NCBI RefSeq assembly: GCF_900111565.1
Contig: NZ_FOIK01000007.1
Span: 65,939-129,938 of the forward strand
Source of the DNA: Paenibacillus sp. NFR01
GTDB lineage: Bacteria; Bacillota; Bacilli; Paenibacillales; Paenibacillaceae
Direction: 5' to 3'
Length of the DNA stretch: 64,000 nt
Made by a program: the position numbers and the translations under genes. Numbering within the stretch: position 1 is the first letter of the stretch; every line of letters starts with the position of its first letter. Shown here one piece after another: positions 41,601-49,188 of the stretch. The notes under the pieces are model-generated. The model ran no database searches. It was not told where the DNA came from and saw only the letters and a list, made by a program, of their open reading frames with translations.

Positions 41601-44553
41601 GCTTCAGTGGCTGGTGCCAAAGTGGATGCAGCAGAACCGTATTTATAAGATGTTACGGAGACAGCTGCAACCTGGAAAGGATTTATCCAAAGCAGAGGTC
41701 GAATTAAAGCTACGGGATCTCATTCAATACAAACAGGAAGATCAGCAAATTCAATGCTTGGAGTCCTCCATACGTCCTCTTCTGGGCGAGGACCTATGGA
41801 ATGGCGGAAGGGGAGACTGGCAGGCTGCGGCAGAGGTGAACGACTGGGTGATCCGACTCGACCGTCTCCTAGTCTCTACTTCCAGCTGTGGTAGCAATCC
41901 TGGGGGGTTCCGCCAAAAACTTGTGCAGCTGCTAGCTGCGGGTAAGGAGAGCTTTATCCAGCGCTGCGGAAACCTCTTAACCGAATTTGCCGAGTCCGTA
42001 CAGGTATTACAGCAGACGGAACAGCAGTTAATGACCCTTTTGGAAGTAAACCGGAGCAAGTTTGAAGCGAAGAGGCAAGGGGAAGCCTGGATTCCACTTA
42101 TGAGAGAACAAGCAAACCTATGGTTGAGCAATCTGGACGGAATTCGGGACTGGTGTGCTTGGCGGAGAGTACGAGAGAAATCGGCGAAGGCCGGACTGCT
42201 GCCGTTGCTGCAATCTCTTGAGCAGGGACGGATCTCCTTGGAACTGGCAGTGCCGGCATTTGAGAAGGGACTTTATCGGGCGTGCGCGGAGCACTTGATA
42301 GCAGAACGTGCGCCGCTAAGGGTCTTTTCCAGCCGGTTGTTCGAAGAATCAATCAAACAGTTTCAAGAATGGAATGACCTTTTTGAACAAATTACCCGCG
42401 AAGAGATCATTACTCGACTTGCGGCGAAGATTCCAAGTACGGCGCAGGAAGCCGCGCAGAGTTCGGAACTTGGCATTCTGCAAAGGGCAATTCGCAGCAG
42501 TGGCCGAGGCATCTCCATCCGCAGACTGTTTGAACAAATTCCCAACCTGCTTCAGCGGCTGTGCCCATGCATGCTGATGAGCCCGATTTCGGTCGCTCAG
42601 TATCTGAATCCTTCCAACCCGCCATATGATCTGGTCATCTTTGATGAAGCTTCTCAAATGCCAACTTGTGAAGCCGTGGGAGCGATGGCGAGAGGAAAGC
42701 ATGTGATTGTCGTAGGAGATCCGAAGCAGCTTCCGCCTACAAGCTTCTTCTCTTCCGGACAAAGCGAGGTAGGAGAGAATGACCTGCTTCAAGAGGATTT
42801 AGAGAGTGTGCTGGATGATTGTCTGGCTCTGGGCATGCCACAAGGCCATCTGCTTTGGCACTACAGAAGTCGCCATGAAAGCCTGATTGCGTTCAGCAAT
42901 ATCCAGTACTATGATAACAAGCTGCTAACGTTCCCTTCACCGAATGAACGGCTGTCGCGTGTGACGCTGCAGCAAGTCGAGGGTGTCTATGATCGCGGGA
43001 GAACGAAGCTTAACCGGGCTGAGGCGGAAGCAGTCATTCAGGAGATCATACGACGTCTTCAAGATAACAAGCTTCGTCACTATAGTATCGGGGTAGTAAC
43101 ATTCAGCGCCGTTCAGCAGAGCCTCATTGAAGATATGCTGGATGAAGCTTATGCTAGACAACCTGAGCTGGAGGCATGGTCGCAGGAAATGAACGAACCG
43201 ATTTTTGTAAAGAACCTGGAAAATGTTCAGGGCGACGAGCGGGACGTCATTTTGTTCTCCATTGGTTATGGTCCGGATGCATCTGGCAAAGTTAGCATGA
43301 ATTTTGGACCGTTAAACCGCGAAGGTGGCTGGCGGCGCCTCAATGTTGCGGTTTCACGTGCCCGGTACGAAATGAAGGTGTTCTCTACCTTAAAGCCGGA
43401 ACAGCTGAACACTTCGCGTACAAGCGCGCAGGGAGTGGCCGGGTTGAAGGCTTTTCTCGAGTACGCAGCAAAAGGGAAAGAAGCGTTAGGCTTTCGCAGC
43501 TCTGTCAGCACTTCTCATTCCCGGCTCCAGGGGGTGGAAGTTCAAGTTGCCGAAGAACTACGGAAGGCGGGACATCAGGTAGACGTCCAGATTGGAGTAT
43601 CCGGCTACCGGATCGATCTTGCAGTTGTGGATCCGGAGGATTCATCCAGGTATGCGCTCGGCATTGTCTGTGACGGATATGGCTATGAACAGGCGAGAAC
43701 AGCCAGAGATAGAGAGATATTAAGAAATCGTGTGTCGGAACAGCTCGGTTGGAAGCTGCACCGGATGTGGTCGCTGGATTGGTGGGAGAATCCAGAACGC
43801 GAGCTTCAAAAGATAGCTCACGCCTTAGAGCATGTTTTGCAGGCTGAGAAAGAAGCGATACCAGAGAAGGCTGGGCAGGAAGAGATGGAACCGGCTTATG
43901 CGGTAAGTCAAGAAACCCGGATTCCAAATTCCTGCAAGCTTGAAGGCAATTTGGTTGAGCCGTCAACGGCGGCAGTAGCGAACAAGCCGAACGATCTGAA
44001 GAGATATAAGCCCTATATAGTTCCGCTTGCAGGGTTGCAGGCGGAGGAGTTCTATTCGGGTCAGCATACCTTAACCTTGTGCAGACAAGTTACTGATACT
44101 ATTGAGTATGAAGGGCCGATCAGTAGACAGCAGCTATGCAAAAGAGTTCTTCAAGCATGGGGAATTTCCAGAACTGGTTCACGAATTGAGAAAAGGTTCG
44201 ACGAAGTCTTTGCCAAGCTTAAACTTGCGACAACGAAGCGTGAAAAAGCCGTATTTTTCTGGCCGACCTCCATCTCCCCCAACTCTTATACCGAGTTCCG
44301 GGTGGCTTTCACGGAGAATGAACGGCGAAATGCCGAGGACTTGCCCCCAGAAGAGATTGCCAATGCCATCAAACATGTTCTTAGCAGCCAAATCAGCTTG
44401 CCTAAAGAGGATTTGCTTAAAGAAACAGTCAAGCAGTTGGGATATCAGCGCAGCGGCACATCTCTGGATAAAGCAATTCGGAGCGGAATTCAGCTTGCCA
44501 TTGACCGCGGCTATGTTGCAGTTGACGAGAGGGAGCGCATCGTCTTGGTTTAG
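38656..44553 (+). CDS. DUF4011/SF1 helicase/Vsr-like nuclease/DUF3320 protein, putative defence gene
   Basis: A 1965-residue multidomain protein. The N-terminal part includes a transglutaminase-like Cys-His element (Cys218 in GNCLDITLLYAACLEAVGL, His244 in EGHAFAGVWL). A DUF4011 region follows (KEWERRLLDLSLRNGLLNF, about 375). A split SF1 (COG1112) helicase core has Walker A GPPGTGKS with Lys691, Walker B FDEAS with Asp1330-Glu1331, GDPKQLPP, and NVAVSRARYEMKVF. Next is a Vsr/MTES_1575-type nuclease domain (about 1635-1735, with YRIDLAVVDP and GIVCDG), and the end matches DUF3320. The DUF4011-helicase-Vsr architecture corresponds, as I recall, to the single-gene antiphage type called hhe. Downstream NERD and Mrr-like genes support a defence island. 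In nuclease relatives I recall GIECDG; Val1671 replaces that Glu. Confidence 0.85.
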   Translation: MSQLQVALEYCKVVNYAMQQNYVPIIRKLWITHTNASELRNVQIVIRTQPEFAHEWSTTLDVLLPEQTTDMGTVPLQLSPAFLAQLTERMAGSLELTVQHEGAVLLQHIVPMDVLAFDEWNGLAELPEMIAAFISPNHPEVLRLVAEASGILEGWSGSSSFNAYQSQDPNRVRLQAAAIYAAIQKEELTYCVAPASFEQIGQRIRLADNLFTNRMGNCLDITLLYAACLEAVGLHPLIVFTEGHAFAGVWLVEETFADSVQDDMSLLTKRLASGIHEICLIEATALTAGKNISFEEAERLAVSQLAQPERFDVFVDVRRARGSAIRPLPLRIATPNGWEIRHPEPAAGIGSTEAPRQIDVMDRPAEVRSITLSKQKEWERRLLDLSLRNGLLNFRLSRSSVGILNSDLSRIEDALAGGEEFQLLAMPKDWQGNGRDADLFRTIGNDDPLKELLNHELLNKRLRSDLTEADLSNRLIHLYRSAKLSMEENGANTLYLALGLLQWYETGVSQKARYAPLVLVPVELVRKSSKQGIVLRARDEEPQFNITLLELLKQDFGVDIGGLDPLPKDEQGVDLKQVFTIIRHAVMSHTRWDVIEAGYLGLFSFSQFVMWNDLRIRSAELSKNPVVASLMAGQLQWTPEDVFPESHVLDSQYGVELGAVPISADSSQLAAIYASGEGQSFVLHGPPGTGKSQTITNMIANALASGKKVLFVAEKMAALNVVRNRLASIGLDPYCLELHSNKSKKRAVLDQLRLALEAPGRRSPEDWERTAAKLTETRRQLNEYVLALHRKSGNGLSVYDAIAQYSKVRAMPDSVVFEPAAVGALSLEQFHEWGELARELHAAAEQCGHPAGHPWSETGISDYTPGTKTQLAKLLTDCLAKLNVCDQALKAAVNAASLPHGTVTRRELGLLAELCRMLASIPHVASGLIKSNELKQDAAQISFVVQHGQWRDELRSNLSVIFADSIFSMDAAEVLALWKKAELQWLVPKWMQQNRIYKMLRRQLQPGKDLSKAEVELKLRDLIQYKQEDQQIQCLESSIRPLLGEDLWNGGRGDWQAAAEVNDWVIRLDRLLVSTSSCGSNPGGFRQKLVQLLAAGKESFIQRCGNLLTEFAESVQVLQQTEQQLMTLLEVNRSKFEAKRQGEAWIPLMREQANLWLSNLDGIRDWCAWRRVREKSAKAGLLPLLQSLEQGRISLELAVPAFEKGLYRACAEHLIAERAPLRVFSSRLFEESIKQFQEWNDLFEQITREEIITRLAAKIPSTAQEAAQSSELGILQRAIRSSGRGISIRRLFEQIPNLLQRLCPCMLMSPISVAQYLNPSNPPYDLVIFDEASQMPTCEAVGAMARGKHVIVVGDPKQLPPTSFFSSGQSEVGENDLLQEDLESVLDDCLALGMPQGHLLWHYRSRHESLIAFSNIQYYDNKLLTFPSPNERLSRVTLQQVEGVYDRGRTKLNRAEAEAVIQEIIRRLQDNKLRHYSIGVVTFSAVQQSLIEDMLDEAYARQPELEAWSQEMNEPIFVKNLENVQGDERDVILFSIGYGPDASGKVSMNFGPLNREGGWRRLNVAVSRARYEMKVFSTLKPEQLNTSRTSAQGVAGLKAFLEYAAKGKEALGFRSSVSTSHSRLQGVEVQVAEELRKAGHQVDVQIGVSGYRIDLAVVDPEDSSRYALGIVCDGYGYEQARTARDREILRNRVSEQLGWKLHRMWSLDWWENPERELQKIAHALEHVLQAEKEAIPEKAGQEEMEPAYAVSQETRIPNSCKLEGNLVEPSTAAVANKPNDLKRYKPYIVPLAGLQAEEFYSGQHTLTLCRQVTDTIEYEGPISRQQLCKRVLQAWGISRTGSRIEKRFDEVFAKLKLATTKREKAVFFWPTSISPNSYTEFRVAFTENERRNAEDLPPEEIANAIKHVLSSQISLPKEDLLKETVKQLGYQRSGTSLDKAIRSGIQLAIDRGYVAVDERERIVLV

Positions 44554-44682
44554 GCGGTTCCATTTAGTCGCAAATCACAAATTCTCCTTGTTCTCGCAGC
44601 ATTTGAATGGAAGCCAACTTTACTGCTCCTCCTGCTCTCTCGGATTAAGACAGAAACAAAGGCATACACCAACATTATGTTT

Positions 44683-44710
44683 GGACTGTCCACGCGACAG
44701 TCCTTTTCTT
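44683..44710 (+). terminator. Intrinsic terminator of the helicase gene
   Basis: GGACTGTC, loop CACGC, GACAGTCC, then TTTTCTT, about 130 nt beyond the helicase stop. Confidence 0.85.
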
Positions 44711-44792
44711 ATGCTCATTTTTGGAAGGGAATCCTTCCCATATTGTCGAATAACCATACATATTGTAAATCTAGTTAATACGAGGTTTTGCT

Positions 44793-45484
44793 ATGTTTAA
44801 ATCGATATTGTCTTTCTTCAAGAAATCTGATACTAAGTCGCCACAAACTGTGCGTAAGGCAACAACTCCCAAGTCGAAGCCGAGAGTTGCCTCCACAAGA
44901 ATTGGAGAGTTGGGCGAGTATAAAATTAATATTCAATTGGACCAGCTACCTAAGGATTGTAAATCGTTGAGCGATCTGCTACTCCCTAATCCCAAGTCTC
45001 GAACAGGCTACGCTCAGATTGATCATGTTGTTATTTCCCCATATTGTTTATTTGTCATTGAGACGAAAAACTACAATGGTGAAATTAAAGGCGGACGAAC
45101 TGATCAACAATGGTCTGTGGGCAACCGTTACAAGATGATAATCCGCTGAAGCAAAACTATGGACATATCAAGGCCATCGAAAGTCTGATAAAAGATGCAG
45201 CTGCAGTTAAGTTTATCTCTATAGTTTCATTTACGATGAGATGTCGATTCATTATTGATCCAGAGCTTAGGAGCATTCAATCGGACGAACTGGTCGTCTA
45301 TGATGTGGAACTGAGTGAGTACATCTCTAGGAAGCTGACCAGTTTGAAAACGGTAAACCCCGTACCTTCTATTTCTACGTCACAGATCCAAATGATATAC
45401 GATCAATTGGTTCAGGCTAACATCATTGATTCCGAGATTCGTAAGCTTCATGTACAGAGAATAAAGAGGACTAAGAATTATTAA
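44793..45484 (+). pseudogene. NERD-domain nuclease-related protein, frameshifted
   Basis: The first frame (44793-45149) encodes a short N-terminus and the NERD core: IGELGEYKI, then IDHVVISPYCLFVIETKNYNG, which holds the nuclease-like Asp and Glu-Thr-Lys. It stops at 45149 just after NRYKM. The family continuation, NPLKQNYGHIKAIESL, is in the other frame and runs to 45484. Restoring one base near 45135-45138 would join the two, so a single-base deletion (real or sequencing error) explains the break. Intact, the product would be about 230 residues. NERD proteins are thought to act on DNA, and the gene lies between helicase-nuclease and Mrr-like genes. Confidence 0.75.
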
Positions 45485-45511
45485 ATAAATACTTTATAAA
45501 GGGGTGTTTCT

Positions 45512-46534
45512 ATGAGAAGTATGTGGCTTGTTCGGGCGGGTGAAAGGGCATATCTTATTGATGAATTTAAAGAAAAGCAAGCTGTGGCGATTGGTTGGTC
45601 TGAATTGGGAGATATCAGTACAGTGAACACACTGCAAGAGATGAAGAGGCTTTTGAAGGTAACGTACCCTGGGTTTAAAGAAGGGAAGATTAATATTACT
45701 GCAGGGCAGATTTTTCGTTTCGTAAGTGAATTTAAAATAGATGATCAAGTAATCACTTATAATCCTGAAGAACGTCTTTATTACATAGGAAGGATCAATT
45801 CAAATTATGAATTTAAGCCCAATTATATTACGGATAAGCCTCATACCCGCAGAATAAATTGGGAGGGAACTGTATCAAGGGATGTTTTGACGGCAAGTGC
45901 TCGGAATACACTTGGTTCCATTTTGACCATTATATCTATACCGAATGATGTTCAAAAGGAATTGCTCGAGCAAATGGTAACCGGACAGACGGGAAGTAGT
46001 CAATCAAGGAACCAAATAGAGCTTGTGCAAGCCGAGACGGAGGAAGAAGCTGAGGAATTAGAGCTAATCAAGGAAGACGTCATTGAGAAGTCTAATGAAT
46101 TTATAAAGGATAAGATTGCTAAGTTAGACTGGGAGCAAATGCAGGAACTCGTTGCGGGCATCCTAAGAGGAATGGGTTACAAAACGCGAATATCACCCAA
46201 AGGGCCAGATCGAGGAAGAGACATTCTTGCATCCCCAGATGGTTTAGGGCTCGAAGAACCCAGAATTATAGTGGAAGTAAAGCATCGTTCAGGACACATG
46301 GGAGCTAATGAAATACGTAGTTTTACTGGAGGATTAAGAGTAGGAGATCGGGGCATTTATGTGTCTACAGGCGGATTCTCAAAAGAAGCCAAATATGAAG
46401 GGGAAAGGTCTAATATTCCTTTATCTTTAATAGACTTGGATTTGCTCGCGGAATTAGTAACACAATACTATGATCAATTTGATTCAGAGACACGGACACT
46501 AATCCCGTTAAGAAAAATATATTGGCCGTTATAA
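45512..46534 (+). CDS. Mrr-like restriction endonuclease
   Basis: A 340-residue protein with a C-terminal Mrr_cat nuclease domain (about 210-325). The metal-binding core is Asp233 and Asp237 in GPDRGRD followed by Glu255-Val256-Lys257 in VEVKHR, a D-(D/E)xK site; WEQMQELVAGILRGMGY is the usual domain start. The N-terminal 150 residues (WLVRAGERAYLIDEF, VAIGWSELGD) form a separate beta-rich domain often found with these nucleases and possibly reading modified DNA. Mrr enzymes cut methylated or foreign DNA. AAAGGGGTG precedes ATG 45512. It follows the NERD gene by 27 nt and ends before a strong terminator. Confidence 0.88.
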   Translation: MRSMWLVRAGERAYLIDEFKEKQAVAIGWSELGDISTVNTLQEMKRLLKVTYPGFKEGKINITAGQIFRFVSEFKIDDQVITYNPEERLYYIGRINSNYEFKPNYITDKPHTRRINWEGTVSRDVLTASARNTLGSILTIISIPNDVQKELLEQMVTGQTGSSQSRNQIELVQAETEEEAEELELIKEDVIEKSNEFIKDKIAKLDWEQMQELVAGILRGMGYKTRISPKGPDRGRDILASPDGLGLEEPRIIVEVKHRSGHMGANEIRSFTGGLRVGDRGIYVSTGGFSKEAKYEGERSNIPLSLIDLDLLAELVTQYYDQFDSETRTLIPLRKIYWPL

Positions 46535-46551
46535 ATTTGAATGTTTTTTGG

Positions 46552-46588
46552 ATAACTAAGGACGTGGTGTTTCCACGTCCTTAGTTAT
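46552..46588. terminator. Intrinsic terminator after the Mrr-like gene
   Basis: A perfect 16-bp stem ATAACTAAGGACGTGG with its complement, loop TGTTT, and a short T-rich tail. Confidence 0.8.
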
Positions 46589-46818
46589 TTATGCAATTAG
46601 AATCTCCGAGGAAGGGTTCATTTCAATTAAGTGAATTATTCGGTAAGCAAATTAATTGGGCCTCTCGGTACAATGTTTTTTTACTCTATTTAGTTTTAAT
46701 TCTTAGTCAGATACTTTGAACGCGGTACCCATTTCGCCGCAATGAATGCGCCGGATCTTCTCATCTCAGACATTCAGGTTTTCTTTCAAAGATTCCGCTA
46801 AGAGAGGGAGCTGTAAAT

Positions 46819-47963
46819 ATGGATACAGAGAAAAAAGCGCGAAACCAGAGGCATGAAGCTGATGGAAATACCGGAAAAGTACTTAGTGTTCGTGAGCTAA
46901 ATCATGCGCTGCTTGCAAGGCAAATGCTGCTTAACCGTGTCCAGCTCCCTGTCTTGGAGGCCATCGAAAATCTGGTTGGAATACAAGCTCAATCCCCGAA
47001 CGCCCCTTATTTCAGTCTGTGGACACGTGTAGAAGGTTTTTCACACGAAGAACTGTCAGGGCTGTTGCGGGATAGACAGGTTGTACGCATGGCGCTTATG
47101 CGCTCGACCTTGCATTTGGTTACTGCCCACGACGCATTGCGGTTGCGTACTGTGCTGCAGTCTGTCATGGATCGCAGCCTGAGGGGATCTTTCGGTAAGC
47201 ACATTAAGGGGATAGACGTGGAAGCGCTTGCTGCAGCAGGAAAAGCGTTAGTAGATAAGGAGCCCATGACGCTTAATGAATTAGGCAAACGATTAGGCGA
47301 ATACTGGCCTGGACTGGATCATGAAGCTGCAATGGGAGTGGTTCGTAATAAGGTGCCGTTAGTGCAAATACCGCCGCGAGGCATATGGGGGGAAGGGGGG
47401 CAAGCTGTGCATACGTCAATTGAAGCGTGGCTCGGCCAACAGCTATCCTCATCGCCAGATTCAGAATGGCTCATTCGGAGGTACTTGTCCGCGTTCGGAC
47501 CGGCCACAGTCAAGGACATCCAGGTGTGGTCAGGACTTACGCGTATTCATGATCAGATACAAATGCTTCGCCCGAGCTGATCACCTTCCGTAATGAACGA
47601 GGCGAGGAATTGTTCGATCTGCCGAATGCTCCTCGGCCTGATGCCGAGGAGCCGTCTGCGCCAAGATTTCTAAGCGAGTTCGATAATATGCTGCTGTCCT
47701 ATGCGGATCGCAGCCGTATTATGAATGAGGCGGACCGCAAACGAGTATTCACGTCGAACGGAATCATCCGCGCAACCATTCTCTTGGACGGCTTTGTAGC
47801 CGGAACCTGGAAGCTGACGTGCGGGCGTGAGGGGGCTGTCCTGCATATCGAGCCCTTTCGCCCCCTTTCTAAACAAGAGATGGATGCTCTTTCGGAGGAG
47901 GGGCTTCGGTTGCTTCATTTCGCAGATCCGAATGCGGCTGCCTCTGAGGTGATATTTCACTAA
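46819..47963 (+). pseudogene. AlkZ-like winged-helix DNA glycosylase family gene, frameshifted
   Basis: The first frame (46819-47580) encodes the N-terminal two-thirds of an HTH_42/AlkZ-like protein: VLSVRELNHALLARQMLL, LVGIQAQSPNAPYFSLW with the QxQ motif (Gln56, Gln58) that is catalytic in AlkZ-type glycosylases, and FGPATVKDIQVWSGL. It stops after QMLRPS. The rest (ELITFRNERGEELFDLPNA to FLSEFDNMLLSYADRSRI) continues in another frame to 47963. Adding one G near 47574 would restore LRPELITFR, so a one-base deletion is responsible. Intact members remove bulky or crosslinked adducts from DNA or are of unknown role. GAGGGA precedes ATG 46819. Confidence 0.75.
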
Positions 47964-48011
47964 ACATTTCCGCACTGGAAGTCGTTTTATGAAACTGGAC
48001 CGTTTTGAGCT

Positions 48012-48950
48012 TTAGGAGTAGGCAAGTATATATGGCGCAATCCTCTCCCGAAACACATCCATAGGCTGCTTCTTATGCCTGTTCTGGTCTTGAGTAAGCA
48101 CAACCACAGCTTCCAGTGCGGGCAGCACGTACACGAATTGTCCGCCGTAGCCGCGGGCATAGAAGTACTCCAGAGGTTCCCCTGTCCCCTCCGAATACTC
48201 ATCCACCCACCAATGCCACCCATAACGCCCCCGCCGGGGCGGTTCGGTACCGATCGCCGGCGTGGCCGACCGCTGCACGAGCTCGCGCGAGATCAGCGGT
48301 CGGCCTTCCCACATTCCTTGCTGCAGATACAATTGGCCGAATCGCCACAAGTCGATAGGGCGCAGCTTCATGCCGAAGCCGCCGGTGTGCACGCCCTGCG
48401 GGTCCTGTTCCCACTCGTACGCCTCGATGCCCAGCGGGCGGAGCAGATGCTGCTCCGTGAACTGCGCGGTGCTCATGCCCGAGCACATGGCGAGGATTGC
48501 CGACAGCAGCTGGGAGTTGCCGGAGTTATAGACCATACGGGTGCCGGGCGTGTTCTCCAGCGGCTGCTCCAGCACGTAGCGGACCCAATGCGGCGAGCGG
48601 GTCATCTTCGGAAAAGAGTTCCGGCCCCCGAACTCGTCCCAGCGCCAGCCGGCGGTCATCGTCAGCAGATGCTCCAGTGTAAGGTCGGCTTTGCGGGCAT
48701 CTGGGTCCCGGGTGAGCTCGGGGAAGAATTCGCTCAGCCGGGTCTCGGCCGGCGGAATAATCCCCTGGTCCATGGCGATGCATATCGCTGCAGACAGGAC
48801 GCTTTTGGTACAGGAATTAATGCGGGCCAACTGCTCGCGGGCGCTGTCATCCCGGTAATGCTCCAGCAGGATGCGGCCGCCTTGGCTGATCAGGCAGCTG
48901 CGCAGGTCCAACGGCGCGATTGCGGCAGACAACTCCGATAGGTTCAACAT
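48012..48950 (-). CDS. Serine hydrolase of the beta-lactamase class C/PBP fold
   Basis: A 312-residue hydrolase. The catalytic SxxK is SCTK (about residue 66) and the YxN motif is YNSGN; a late GGF/RGYGG segment may supply the third motif. There is no signal peptide from the chosen start ATG 48950, which has AAGGAGG 5 nt upstream; the in-frame ATG 48995 lacks a site. Such proteins act as esterases or D-amino-acid peptidases, seldom as true beta-lactamases. It is convergent with the AlkZ-like gene and divergent from the GGDEF-EAL gene. Confidence 0.88.
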   Translation of the reverse strand: MLNLSELSAAIAPLDLRSCLISQGGRILLEHYRDDSAREQLARINSCTKSVLSAAICIAMDQGIIPPAETRLSEFFPELTRDPDARKADLTLEHLLTMTAGWRWDEFGGRNSFPKMTRSPHWVRYVLEQPLENTPGTRMVYNSGNSQLLSAILAMCSGMSTAQFTEQHLLRPLGIEAYEWEQDPQGVHTGGFGMKLRPIDLWRFGQLYLQQGMWEGRPLISRELVQRSATPAIGTEPPRRGRYGWHWWVDEYSEGTGEPLEYFYARGYGGQFVYVLPALEAVVVLTQDQNRHKKQPMDVFRERIAPYILAYS

Positions 48951-49188
48951 CGTGGCCTCCTTGTAAATGTCTGGCATGTTGACGTTCGATTGCATTCTTT
49001 GTGATTATACCCCAATCTTGTGAACGAAGTAGGGAGGCAAACGATGGGCGAACCAAATTTGCATGAGGAAATGCCGAATTTTAGTAATAGAGTCTCGTAT
49101 TTTTACCGAAATATAGGTATAGGCTTTATTTTATTTTACATGGTATCTCACAGACAACACAGTATCCCGCACACGTGGAGGGCCCGCC

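Noticed and set aside
44102..44800. 232-codon plus frame across the end of the helicase gene and the gap behind it
   Set aside because: It overlaps the DUF3320 coding region in another frame, crosses a clear terminator and lacks a ribosome binding site.
46589..46800. A short coding remnant before the AlkZ-like gene
   Set aside because: No frame of useful length or recognisable peptide; treated as intergenic.
48075..48941. 288-codon plus-strand frame opposite the serine hydrolase
   Set aside because: The minus-strand product has SxxK and YxN motifs and a strong ribosome binding site; the plus frame has neither.
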